Assembly: GCF_050908845.1 (NCBI RefSeq)
Contig: NZ_CP194171.1
Coordinates: forward strand, 186,001-250,000
Direction: 5' to 3'
DNA: 64,000 nucleotides
DNA from: Marinobacterium_D sp050908845
Lineage (GTDB): Bacteria > Pseudomonadota > Gammaproteobacteria > Pseudomonadales > Balneatricaceae
The position numbers were made by a program, and so were the translations under genes. Shown one piece after another: positions 17,778 to 26,232 of this stretch (positions within the stretch are counted from its first letter, which is position 1; the number at the start of each line of letters is the position of its first letter). Below the pieces are notes generated by a model that made no database searches, was not told the origin of the DNA, and worked only from the letters and a program-made list of their open reading frames with translations.

Positions 17778-18059
17778 ATGAAAAAGATTGCACTGGCTTT
17801 CGCGCTGACCCTCGCGGCCTCGTCCGCATCGGCAGGCCTGGTTGACCCGGACTGCAACGCAGAGAAGGTCGCCAAGGGCGCCATCGCCAAATCCACCATC
17901 GGTGTTGGCGGTCGTTGCACCCCCGCGGAGGCGGCCAAGGATATGGCCACTGAAAAGGTTGAGGATAAGCTGCCGGATGGCGATGGCAAGGTGATGGACA
18001 AGCTCGATCATAAGGACGAGCCCTCGGTGAAAAAGGCAGTTAAGAAAGCGATGGATTGA
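17778..18059 (+). CDS. Small uncharacterised secreted protein (93 aa)
   Basis: Short exported protein with a clear signal peptide (MKKIALAFALTLAASSASA) and a good AAGGAG ribosome site. The mature part is highly charged and lysine/aspartate-rich (EKVEDKLPDGDGKVMDKLDH) with two cysteines (PDCNAEK, GRCTPAE) that could pair. No family is recognised. A GC hairpin follows it. Coding status is supported by the signal peptide and ribosome site; the function is unknown. Confidence 0.7.
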   Translation: MKKIALAFALTLAASSASAGLVDPDCNAEKVAKGAIAKSTIGVGGRCTPAEAAKDMATEKVEDKLPDGDGKVMDKLDHKDEPSVKKAVKKAMD

Positions 18060-18518
18060 GGCCCACCACTCAGTAGAAACGATCGCCGGACGGACAGATT
18101 ATTCGGGGCTCAACTGAGCCCCGATCACCGGGTGCAGGCGGACCAGTTGCCACGCCTGCAGGAATTACCCGGCTTTGCCTCGCCCTTATTAAGGCTGACT
18201 GGTACTCGTTTAGGCTCGCTGGTTATTATCCAAGCTCCCGCTTTGCTCTCTCGGGAAGAAACATCTGTACCAGGTTCATCACAACCGCTATCCAGAAAGC
18301 TAGGTAGGATATCCAAACCCGGGGACGCGAAGAGGTCTCCTTCACCGATGGTCGGATCATCGTTCGCGGCAGCTACACACCCGTGGCGAACGACGCCGCG
18401 AAGACTGCATCCTCTACTACCGAAAGAACCAGCCCATCGCGACAACACCTGCCCGAATCGTTTGGCGCAACCCTAAGGGGTGAGCAAACAGGTGGCGTAC
18501 AGAACAAGGTAGGGCCTT
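18060..18518. other. Intergenic region, 459 bp, with a degenerate repeat copy
   Basis: It begins with a GC hairpin (18104-18123, CGGGGCTCA with TGAGCCCCG) that may end the small-protein transcript. At 18157-18188 there are 32 bases that match the tRNA-derived repeat at 24.4-24.9 kb at 28 positions. The rest has no supported gene. Confidence 0.55.
18157..18188 (+). repeat. Degenerate dispersed copy of the tRNA-Arg-associated repeat
   Basis: The segment starting CTGCAGGAATTAC and ending GCCTCGCCCTT aligns without gaps to 24805-24836 of the third tandem unit, with four mismatches in 32 bases. Homology to the rest of the unit fades afterwards. This shows the element is not confined to the tRNA locus. 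Confidence 0.6.
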
Positions 18519-20609
18519 TTATTCCGCCAGCGAGACGCAACTGCCGCTGGCACTTTCCAGCCTTGTGGCTAGCTCGTCCAGCGGCATGGGCTTGCCGAAC
18601 AGGAAACCCTGAATCTGGTCACAGCCGTGCAGACGCACAAACTCAAATTGCGCCTCGGTCTCCACTCCTTCAGCGATAACCTTCAGGTTAAGGTTGTGCG
18701 CCATATCGATAATCGTGCGTACGATCACCTCGTCATCGCTGTCGTTACCGATATCCTGGATAAACGAGCGATCAATCTTCAGTGTATTGATCGGTAGTTG
18801 TTTCAGGCGGCTTAACGAGGAGTACGCGATACCGAAATCGTCGATCGCCAAACTGACACCCAGGTCCCGAATCTTATTCAGGTACTCATGCAGGTGCTCT
18901 GCTTCAGAGGCAACAACCGCTTCGGTGACTTCGATCTCAAGCCGTGAGCCGGGAAAGCCCGTGCTTTTGAGCGCGAACTCGATGCGGTCACTCAGCCCCC
19001 GGTGCACGAAATGCGCCGGGGAAAAGTTAACCGCGAGAGTAATGGCCGGGAGATCCCGCTCAGCCAAGGTCATCAGATCCCTGCAGGCCCGCAACGTAAC
19101 CCAGTCATCGATTTCCCCGATCAGGCCACACTCCTCCGCCAGCGGAATAAACTCCTCCGGTGAAATGAAGCCTTCTTCGGGGTCATACCAGCGCACCAGC
19201 GCCTCGACACCCACGAGCTGACGGGTTTGTGCACTGTATTTGGGTTGGTAATAGACCTGCAGCTGCTGCTCAGCGATGGCCGCGCGCAACATGTTCTCCA
19301 GCTGCATCCGCCGTTCCGAGCGACTGTTCATCTCACGGGAGTAGAAACTGAATCGATTGCGGCCCACATCTTTCGAGAAGTACATCGCCGTATCTGCATT
19401 CTTGAGCAGGGTGCCTGCGTCCGTCGAATCGTCCGGATAGATGCTGATACCGATACTGGTGGTCACACGCAGGCTGTAACTGTCTATCTCAACGGGCTGA
19501 TTGATCACGCGGATCAGTTTCCCTGCCACTTCGACGGCGGCGTCGGGGCTGGTCTCTATCAGCAGTAAAGCGAACTCATCACCGCCCAGACGGGCCAGGG
19601 TATCGGAGGCGCGCAGTTGTCCCTTGAGCCGCTTCGCCAAGGTGATCAGCAACCGGTCACCGATGGCATGTCCGAGGGTATCGTTGACCGCTTTAAAGCG
19701 ATCCAGATCCAGAAACATAACCGCCAGCTGATGACCTGCACGCCGGGCTATAGAGATACTTTTTTCCAGATCCCGGTCGAAGGTCATGCGGTTGGGCAGT
19801 CCCGTGAGCGCATCATGGAACGCCTGATGTTCAAACTGGCGTGTAAGTTCAAGCAGCTCATCGGTCCGCTCGCTCACCTTGGCTTCAAGCTCGGATTGTG
19901 CCTGCTGTAACTCCTGATCGCGTCGCTCAATCTCTCGCAGCATCGCGTTGAAATCATCTGCGAGCTCGCCAATTTCATCCCGTGAACCACACATCGCCCG
20001 CAGTTTGTAGTTTCGGGTTTCCGTGATCCGACGCGCGGTGACCGCCAGCTGAAGCACCGGTGCGGTAATCAGCCGTTGCGTAAGATTGGAAAGCCCCACG
20101 GCCACAAGTAGCGAAGTCATAAACAGTATGGCGACCAGGCTCAGACGCTCCAGCTGCAGCTTTTCGAAGCGCTTTGGCTCCAGCAGCAGCACGACCTGCC
20201 CGAGACGTTCAGCATCGAAAGTGACGGGGCGATTAACGTAAAAATAGCCCTGATAGCGCCCTTCCCCTCCCGGCGGCAAGGCCAGGTCCATGGCCAGCCC
20301 GTTCCGGGTATAACTGGCAAACAGCTCCTTGTTCTCGTCGAATAGCATCGACGCGATGATCTCTTCCTCTACCTGCAGCGTGGCAAGCGTTCGGGTTGCC
20401 GCCTGCTCATCGTCAAACAGCAATGCCGAAGCACTGCTGGCCCCGATCACATCGGCTTGAGCGCTCAAGCGATCCAAAATGTTACCGCGCAGACTGAACC
20501 AATCGTTTGCGGCGAATCCCAGGGTCGCGAGCGCCAGCACTGTGCTGCTGACCAGCACAAGGACGATGGTGAGTTTACGTTTCAAGGAGCGCCGACGTTT
20601 TGCCATCAT
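18519..20609 (-). CDS. GGDEF-EAL c-di-GMP protein with periplasmic sensor and HAMP
   Basis: Inner-membrane protein of 696 residues: an N-terminal helix (about 12-32), a periplasmic sensor (about 33-165, CHASE8-like), a second helix, HAMP, a coiled coil, GGDEF (about 265-425) and EAL (about 435-685). The cyclase site RLGGDEF is intact, with an inhibitory RASD site five residues before it. The EAL domain has VEALVRW, DDFGIAYSS and EGVET. Both cyclase and phosphodiesterase may be active. It overlaps the YfiR-like gene by 4 bp, which points to control by that periplasmic repressor, as for YfiN. Confidence 0.88.
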   Translation of the reverse strand: MMAKRRRSLKRKLTIVLVLVSSTVLALATLGFAANDWFSLRGNILDRLSAQADVIGASSASALLFDDEQAATRTLATLQVEEEIIASMLFDENKELFASYTRNGLAMDLALPPGGEGRYQGYFYVNRPVTFDAERLGQVVLLLEPKRFEKLQLERLSLVAILFMTSLLVAVGLSNLTQRLITAPVLQLAVTARRITETRNYKLRAMCGSRDEIGELADDFNAMLREIERRDQELQQAQSELEAKVSERTDELLELTRQFEHQAFHDALTGLPNRMTFDRDLEKSISIARRAGHQLAVMFLDLDRFKAVNDTLGHAIGDRLLITLAKRLKGQLRASDTLARLGGDEFALLLIETSPDAAVEVAGKLIRVINQPVEIDSYSLRVTTSIGISIYPDDSTDAGTLLKNADTAMYFSKDVGRNRFSFYSREMNSRSERRMQLENMLRAAIAEQQLQVYYQPKYSAQTRQLVGVEALVRWYDPEEGFISPEEFIPLAEECGLIGEIDDWVTLRACRDLMTLAERDLPAITLAVNFSPAHFVHRGLSDRIEFALKSTGFPGSRLEIEVTEAVVASEAEHLHEYLNKIRDLGVSLAIDDFGIAYSSLSRLKQLPINTLKIDRSFIQDIGNDSDDEVIVRTIIDMAHNLNLKVIAEGVETEAQFEFVRLHGCDQIQGFLFGKPMPLDELATRLESASGSCVSLAE

Positions 20610-21211
20610 CGTTCCTCAGATGCTTTTACGATATGCGCCAACTTCAGAAGCTCTGAACTCATGCTAAGCCCACGTTCCTCAAGTTCGCCGGGATTGACCT
20701 CGAAGCCGATACTGGTATCCCGTCTTACAAAGTTCATGATCACCCCAGGATAGGCAACGCCTTTGCTCCCCTTGGAGGTCAGGTCGGCAATCGTCAGAAC
20801 GCTGGTCGCTTCGGGCTGCTCGCTCGACTCAGCAATAAAGTGATCGAGTTCGCTCTCAGGGATAAGCAGGACCCCACAACTTTCACTCTGCTCCAGGTTT
20901 TCGATCAGTTTTTTGACCAGAGGGCGCCCCATCACCCGTTTGTTCAAGATAATGTCGACACCAGGCCCCAACACATCTGCCCGGTAGTAGCAGAGCATGA
21001 AGTTGCGCTGCGACAGGGCCGCACTACCGCTCGGCCAGCCAACGAACTTGGCGATATTCAGGATAACGGCGGCTTTTACCTGACCGACCCTGTCACTCTC
21101 AGCGCCTGCATAAGCGCGCCCCTCACCAAACCCAGCGAGCATAACAACTAAGCCAGCTATCCCTAGCGCACGAGCGTTCTTAGTAAACAACTCTCGACCG
21201 GCCTTTATCAA
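20606..21211 (-). CDS. YfiR-family periplasmic protein (c-di-GMP regulator)
   Basis: Protein of about 201 residues with an N-terminal export signal and a DUF4154/YfiR domain (VKAAVILNIAKFVGWP, SCGVLLIPESE, KGVAYPGVIMNFV, RGLSMSSELLKLAHIV). YfiR in Pseudomonas binds the periplasmic part of the cyclase YfiN and represses it. The start is uncertain: TTG 21211 gives a TTGA overlap with the TonB receptor stop, while a further TTG at 21241 would extend it by ten codons. It lies between the receptor and the GGDEF-EAL gene. Confidence 0.85.
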   Translation of the reverse strand: MIKAGRELFTKNARALGIAGLVVMLAGFGEGRAYAGAESDRVGQVKAAVILNIAKFVGWPSGSAALSQRNFMLCYYRADVLGPGVDIILNKRVMGRPLVKKLIENLEQSESCGVLLIPESELDHFIAESSEQPEATSVLTIADLTSKGSKGVAYPGVIMNFVRRDTSIGFEVNPGELEERGLSMSSELLKLAHIVKASEER

Positions 21212-23238
21212 AGCGACATATCCCAGCTCAGGCGCAGCCAAACCTCTCTTTCACTGCGCTCGCTACTGTATCGATTACCGAAATCCGCTGCCGGGTCATA
21301 GATACGTGTGTCAAACAGGTTATCTACCCCCACCGAATACGACCAACCCGGCGCCAGCTGACCATGCCCGTACAGGTTGGTAAGGGTGGAGCCGCCGCCA
21401 TCGTCCGCACTGAAGCTGTTGTCGTCGTCCTGGGGCTGGTTATACACAAACGAAAGGCCCAGGGTATGGGACAGGTGGTAGCGGTAATCCATTTGCAGAC
21501 TTGCAGTCCATGTCGAGAGATACGGCAAGTCATCGCTATCACTGACCGGGGCAATGTAGGCAAGCCCCGCCCTCATATTAATGCGATCGGTCGGCCGAAT
21601 ATTTAGCAGCGCCTCCATGCCGTTGAGGGTTACAACCTCATCGATGTTGGCGAAATATTCGTCCCTGTCATCCGGTGTTGGTGCTTCGAGAATAAAGTTG
21701 GTCAGCTCACTGCGATAGAGGTTTAGATTCAGGTTGGCGTTATCCCACTGGTAGAGATAACCCAGCTCCAACTGTTCGATCTCTTCCGGATCCAGCTGCG
21801 GCGGAACGAAGGTTGTACCCTCCATGACCTTCAGATATTCACGCAGCGTCGGTGTGCGAATGGCGGTACCGTATTGCAGCTTCCAGGTTTGCTCGCTGTC
21901 CGGTGAATAGGCCAGTGCAGACCGGTAGTTGAGGTGACCACCAAAGCGTTCGAAGTCATCATAACGCGCACCCAGCGTAAGGTTCAGATTGGGTGACAGC
22001 GACCAGACATCCTGAACGTAGAGGGCAAAATCATCGTTGCTGATACCGGGTGTTGAAAGCAGATCACCGGTTTCCGATGGCATCAGAAACCCATCCGAGT
22101 AGCTAAACCAGCGCTCGTAACGGGTGTTCTCGGCACTCTCATGCTCCCAGCTGCCTCCAACGGCCAGAACATGATCGCCAAAACGCTGGAATCCGGTCAG
22201 CTTCGCACCTGCCATCCAGGCATTCTGGTACTCTTCATAGCCCAGCGTATCGCGGATATTCTCGATCTCGTATTCCCGCGCCTTGTCCAGATGATAATAC
22301 GCCGTGGCCTCGATGCGCCCGCCATCCAGATCGCCCTTTTCATATTTAGCCGATAGCACCAGGGACTCCGAATCCACATAGGCATCCTGGGTGTCGGGGA
22401 TGTACAGGAACGGCGTTTTATCTTCGGCGTAACTCAGCGACAGGGTAAGTCCGGGCAGGGGCTTACCCTTGATCATCAGGTTGGAAAAATCTTCGTCCAA
22501 CGGCTGGACCGTATCACCGCCGATGAAGCTTGCGCGGGAGTCTCGAAATGGCGCGTCCTGGTCAAGGTAGCTGCCAAACGCCTGAAACCTGGAGCTGTTG
22601 TAAAGCAGTGTACCTTTCGTACGGTCGTTATCAGCCACTTCCACCGAGGTGCTTATCGCAGGTTCGTCACTAAAGGCGCGAGTAGTGATCGAGATAATTC
22701 CGCTCAATGCATTGGCACCATAGAGGCTTGATGCCGGGCCAAGAATAACCTCGATCTTTTCCACCGACTCCAGCGGCAGATTATCGCCCAGCGAGAAATG
22801 TCCGTAGTACAGGTGGCGCATCCGGACGCCATCGACCATAAGCACCATTTTGTCGTTGTAACGATCCAGCATGCCCCGAGACCAGATCGACTGGTGGCGC
22901 TTACGATACTGGTTCAACTGCAATCCGGGCACCAGCGCGAGCAGGTCATCCAGTCGCCGCACACCAAAGCGGGTGAAGTCATTACGATCGAAGGTGTAAA
23001 CGGTCCCCGGTGCCTTTCGGATCTCGGTGGGAAGCAGCGATGCAGAGGTAAATACTTCCAACGACATCAACTCTTTCAGTGACATCGTTGCCAGTTCGTC
23101 GTCCAGCTCAGTGGACGCATTTGCTACCGAAACACCTGAAATAAATGGACAAAAGACCGCAAACGCCACGGGAAGCAGCCATTTGGCAGGGGTAGAAGGG
23201 AGTGTTGGCTCAGTGCCACTGTGACATGTTCTGCGCAT
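21208..23238 (-). CDS. TonB-dependent outer-membrane receptor
   Basis: Receptor with a plug domain (KAPGTVYTFDRNDFTRFG, RLDDLLALVPGLQ, VEKIEVILGPASSLYGANA) and a 22-strand barrel ending in VWLRLSWDMSL. The N-terminus (PVAFAVFCPFISG, then SVANA) is a long signal sequence. Start codons are unclear: an ATG at 23238 is used here, with in-frame alternatives up to 23319. Receptor-YfiR-GGDEF operons suggest that ligand binding or uptake is coupled to c-di-GMP. The ligand cannot be read from the sequence. Confidence 0.87.
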   Translation of the reverse strand: MRRTCHSGTEPTLPSTPAKWLLPVAFAVFCPFISGVSVANASTELDDELATMSLKELMSLEVFTSASLLPTEIRKAPGTVYTFDRNDFTRFGVRRLDDLLALVPGLQLNQYRKRHQSIWSRGMLDRYNDKMVLMVDGVRMRHLYYGHFSLGDNLPLESVEKIEVILGPASSLYGANALSGIISITTRAFSDEPAISTSVEVADNDRTKGTLLYNSSRFQAFGSYLDQDAPFRDSRASFIGGDTVQPLDEDFSNLMIKGKPLPGLTLSLSYAEDKTPFLYIPDTQDAYVDSESLVLSAKYEKGDLDGGRIEATAYYHLDKAREYEIENIRDTLGYEEYQNAWMAGAKLTGFQRFGDHVLAVGGSWEHESAENTRYERWFSYSDGFLMPSETGDLLSTPGISNDDFALYVQDVWSLSPNLNLTLGARYDDFERFGGHLNYRSALAYSPDSEQTWKLQYGTAIRTPTLREYLKVMEGTTFVPPQLDPEEIEQLELGYLYQWDNANLNLNLYRSELTNFILEAPTPDDRDEYFANIDEVVTLNGMEALLNIRPTDRINMRAGLAYIAPVSDSDDLPYLSTWTASLQMDYRYHLSHTLGLSFVYNQPQDDDNSFSADDGGGSTLTNLYGHGQLAPGWSYSVGVDNLFDTRIYDPAADFGNRYSSERSEREVWLRLSWDMSL

Positions 23239-23624
23239 ACATCCACGCAAGCTTTGATCCTTAGCCAAGGCGGCCTTCCCTCTTTCCTTCCAGCGCGCTA
23301 AAAACTGCATTGATAGCACGTTTTTTGCGCAGAAACATTGATACTAATGAGCTACGTATTCACCAATAACTTCAAACAGCCGTTGGTCTCATTAGCTTGC
23401 TTGTCAGGCGAAACCCAATCTACCAGACTAATTCGGGAAGACTACAAACAGTTTACATTTCTAACAGATTTACCCTTAACCGACGGCAGAATGGTTATAT
23501 CAAAGAAAAGGAAGAGTAATTTCAGGGTATGAACACAAAACGAAGGGTGCGAGCAGCCCGCAGCAATATCCGCTAAGCCAGCCACCAATTGGTCTCGACG
23601 AAGCAGTATGGGAGAAAGGTGGCA
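23239..23624. other. Intergenic region upstream of the TonB receptor operon
   Basis: A/T-richer than its surroundings. It must contain the promoter of the receptor operon, but I see no clear operator or Fur box, and no supported gene. Confidence 0.4.
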
Positions 23625-23855
23625 TCAGCCTCGAGTTCGATCCAGCTTGGAGACCTCTTCCGCTCCCTCGACCACCTCCGGCAGGGCACGCAGGATATGA
23701 ATCATAGAGAATACGAACAGGCCGTGGTGGGCGCCGAGTCGATGCTCATCGAAGCGGTCCACAATCTCGTAACCTGAGGTTGCCAGCAACACTACACCAG
23801 CCAGCAGCCCAAGGTAGGGGTTCTCGGCAATCCGCCGCATCAGCTCAATCATCAC
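23625..23855 (-). CDS. Small inner-membrane protein (76 aa)
   Basis: Short protein with one or two hydrophobic helices (YLGLLAGVVLLATSGYEIV and HHGLFVFSMIHILRAL). A good ribosome site (AAGGAGTCGTG) precedes the ATG, which supports it as real. No family name is recognised. It stands alone between the receptor operon and the patatin remnant. Confidence 0.6.
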   Translation of the reverse strand: MMIELMRRIAENPYLGLLAGVVLLATSGYEIVDRFDEHRLGAHHGLFVFSMIHILRALPEVVEGAEEVSKLDRTRG

Positions 23856-24030
23856 GACTCCTTAGCCGCCATTTTGCGACGCAAAATTATTTGACCGAAA
23901 GACCCTGTCTTTCATTGGATTGATCCAATTGCAGCTTACATTATAGCTGGGTCTTAAGGACGCCTTATCTCAGGCAAACCTGTTTTTGCATGGCAGCAAT
24001 CCGCTATCCAATACGGATAAGGCAAGCAAG

Positions 24031-24420
24031 ATGTCAGGCAAGTTTACCGCGCCCGCTCTCCAAGGCGGAGGGGCACTCGGCGCTTTCGAGTTAAGTATCG
24101 TAAAGGCACTTTATGAGCAGGAAGGTTTTGCACCGGACGTGGTAACCGGAGTGCCGATCGGCGCGATTTCGGCATCGGTTCTGGTCGGTGCCAAAGCAGG
24201 CCCGGTCGAGGAACTGGCCAAGCTCTGCGACAGGCTCAGGATTCCCGGGCTGCCATTCACCCAGAAAAAACTGCAGTTTATGATGGCGATGCCCTGCAAT
24301 CAGGCAATGAATATCCTCAACCTGAAACCAACGACATTATTAGAAGCCGGTTGGATTAAATACCAGGGGCAGGTCAGTAGCTCGGTTGGATGGATTAGCA
24401 CTTACGAGTCGAATCAATAA
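24031..24420 (+). pseudogene. Patatin-like phospholipase remnant (truncated, nucleophile lost)
   Basis: The frame starts like a patatin-family lipid hydrolase, with the oxyanion motif LQGGGALGAFELS and then the nucleophile elbow. The elbow reads GVPIGAIS instead of GxSxG, so the catalytic serine is replaced by proline, a change one base could make. Homology stops near residue 100, and the frame ends 12 bp before the repeat array at 24433; the catalytic aspartate region is absent. A truncated pseudogene cut by the repeat-forming rearrangement is the simplest reading. Confidence 0.75.
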
Positions 24421-24432
24421 GGTAGGGAAACA

Positions 24433-24603
24433 GGAAAAATGGCGCGCCTGGAGAGATGACTCGGCTTCCCCTCGCCCTTCGGGTCGTTGCCTGCGGCGAC
24501 GCTGTCTCGCTTCGCTCGGCTCGAACCCCATCGGGGATTCTTACCCTGCAGGCGTACGGATGCTTTCTGAGCGTTAGTGCGAACTGGAAGATAAGGTGGA
24601 ATC
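24433..24603 (-). repeat. tRNA-Arg-derived tandem repeat, unit 1
   Basis: Begins with 21 bases identical to the 3' end and flank of the tRNA-Arg gene (24963-24983). It continues with the hairpin-rich insert, then the CGAACCCC of the T-loop region, and ends in spacer. The unit is 171 bp to the start of the next. Confidence 0.8.
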
Positions 24604-24782
24604 GGGAAAATGGTGCAGATGGAACTGGAGGGATTACTCGGCTGCGCCTCGCCCTTCGGGTCGTTGCCTACGGCAACGCTGTCTCGCTTCGCTCGGCCCG
24701 AACCCCCAATCGGGGATTCTCACCCTCCAGGCGTACGGATGCTTTCTGAGCTTTAGTGCGAACTGGAAGATAAGGTGTAGTC
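24604..24782 (-). repeat. tRNA-Arg-derived tandem repeat, unit 2
   Basis: Period 179 bp. It keeps CTGGAGGGATT, the insert, and CGAACCCCC as in the tRNA T-arm. Near the right end CCCTCCAGGCG repeats the tRNA acceptor end in inverted orientation. Confidence 0.8.
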
Positions 24783-24962
24783 GGGAAAATGGAGCAGACG
24801 GAACTGGAGGGATTACTCGGCTTCGCCTCGCCCTTCGGGTCGTTGCCTACGGCAACGCTGTCTCGCTTCGCTCGGCTCGAACCCCATCGGGGATTCTCAC
24901 CCTCCAGGCGTACGGACGCATTCCGAGCTTGGGCGGTATGCTGAAAGGGCTGAGATAATTTT
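24783..24962 (-). repeat. tRNA-Arg-derived tandem repeat, unit 3
   Basis: Period 180 bp, ending at the tRNA itself. The insert (about 24815-24877, 63 nt) splits the tRNA T-loop sequence between GGATT and CGAACCCC. It contains small perfect hairpins: GGC-TTC-GCC, CCC-TTC-GGG, CGTTGCC-TAC-GGCAACG, then CCCC-ATC-GGGG just after it. Confidence 0.82.
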
Positions 24963-24969
24963 GGAAAAA

Positions 24970-25046
24970 TGGCGCGCCTGGAGGGATTCGAACCCCCGAC
25001 CAACAGGATCGGAACCTGCTACTCTATCCAGCTGAGCTACAGGCGC
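24970..25046 (-). tRNA. tRNA-Arg (anticodon CCG)
   Basis: A 77-nt cloverleaf on the minus strand. The acceptor GCGCCTG pairs with CAGGCGC, the D arm is GCTC...GAGT, the anticodon arm is CAGG-TTCCGAT-CCTG giving CCG, and the T arm is GGGGGTTCGAATCCC T; the discriminator G is followed by an encoded CCA. Five T residues follow the CCA and probably end transcription. It reads CGG codons. Its 3' end is the source of the tandem repeats that follow it. Confidence 0.95.
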
Positions 25047-25350
25047 GCATAGGAAGGTTTGCGGAGCGCAATGTTACCGATTCGACAGCGCTTTGCAAGC
25101 ACTCCTTATGATCCAAGGGTCGGCGCTTAGTTCCCCTCCAGGCGTGCCATCACACCCGCGGCACACTCCGAAGTGACAGCGCTTATGAGATAAGTATTCC
25201 CGCAATGCTTTCCCTGAGTAGCACTATGACCGACAAGTGCCTTTCTTCACAGTTTGACCACTTAATAGCTGTGAACTGCTCCCCGATGGAACATCTACGA
25301 GCATCTGGCTAAAACGCCTACACATTGGATCCCGAGCCGCCCACAAAGAC
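25047..25350. other. Intergenic region, 304 bp, tRNA promoter side
   Basis: It should hold the tRNA-Arg promoter near its left end. At about 25134-25144 the sequence CCCCTCCAGGCG again resembles the tRNA 3' end in plus orientation, like the inverted ends of the repeats. No gene is supported. Confidence 0.45.
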
Positions 25351-26232
25351 TTACTCAGTTAACGGCCTAACTCCACGGCATTTCGGATACCGAGAACAAC
25401 CCCAAAACTCTTGGCCCGTATTTGCTCCTCTTCGAGCAATACGCTTTACCATGGTGGAACTGCACTTGGGGCAATATATAGTTTCGGACGCATTCTCCGT
25501 CGCTTTAAGATTATCTTCTGGAGCCGGCTGTCCTGCCTTGCGCAACATCTTGTCGAGCTTTTGCCCATCGATCAGACCAATAGCCTTTCCAGAAGCGAAT
25601 GACCGAGCCTCTTCTGTAAAGTCTCCAGATGTAACGATGAATCCCCCTTTCGCACCACGATCAACCATGATGCCAAATAGCTCTCGGATCACAGCGACAC
25701 CAACCCGCTGAGTCTTCCAGTGCTTACATTGCACCAGGTAGGTTTGTCCGTCTTTCTTAAGGTGAACATCCACCCCACCATCCGGCCCAATATCCCCACC
25801 GTCAATGACGCGATAGCCTGACTGCCGGAACGCCTCACCTACCAACAATTCAAACTGCTGCCAACTCATAGAATCTGAGGGCCTAGAGCGTCCTGCGCGC
25901 TCGTTGGAGCTGATGCCTTCATCGGGAGTCGAGATGTATTGCTTAGCCAGCTTTCGTCCTGTGAAGGCTTTAAAAGCCGAGATAGCTGCACCTAGCACAA
26001 GGGCCAACGGCACCAAATATTGGGCAGCCAAGAGCAGTGGGCGGAACATCAACGAAGTCATATTGGTTGGAAGAGCTGACCCAACCTGAGTCTGCATAGT
26101 CACTGGTTGCGAAGTGTAGTGATCAAGCACCAGGAAGATAATCAGCGCCAGCCCGAGGCTGAGCCAATACGGCAATTTGGAGGCTAGTTCAGTGAGGTCA
26201 TCGAGGGGAGTGGAGCGGCGTTTCCGTGCCAT
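25351..26232 (-). CDS. Membrane-anchored Mrr-type restriction endonuclease with topoisomerase zinc finger
   Basis: Protein of 293 residues: two hydrophobic helices (about 20-38 and 65-90), an Mrr catalytic domain (about 120-225), and a C-terminal C4 zinc finger (YCPKCSSTMV, then GCSRYPKCRG). The nuclease core is seen in QFELLVGEAFRQSGY, GPDGGVDVHL and YLVQCKHW, which supply the Asp and the QxK of the PD-(D/E)xK fold. Mrr enzymes cut modified DNA, but the membrane anchor is unlike E. coli Mrr and the target is unknown. The start has AAGGAC 8 nt upstream. It lies next to tRNA-Arg, a common island site. Confidence 0.85.
   Translation of the reverse strand: MARKRRSTPLDDLTELASKLPYWLSLGLALIIFLVLDHYTSQPVTMQTQVGSALPTNMTSLMFRPLLLAAQYLVPLALVLGAAISAFKAFTGRKLAKQYISTPDEGISSNERAGRSRPSDSMSWQQFELLVGEAFRQSGYRVIDGGDIGPDGGVDVHLKKDGQTYLVQCKHWKTQRVGVAVIRELFGIMVDRGAKGGFIVTSGDFTEEARSFASGKAIGLIDGQKLDKMLRKAGQPAPEDNLKATENASETIYCPKCSSTMVKRIARRGANTGQEFWGCSRYPKCRGVRPLTE

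Noticed and set aside
24456..24958. Short open frames across the tandem repeats
   Set aside because: They simply repeat with the DNA unit, lack ribosome sites, and consist of translated hairpin sequence.
24433..24962. CRISPR array
   Set aside because: The units are 171-180 bp, nearly identical throughout, and derive from the tRNA 3' end; there are no short repeats with unique spacers and no cas genes.
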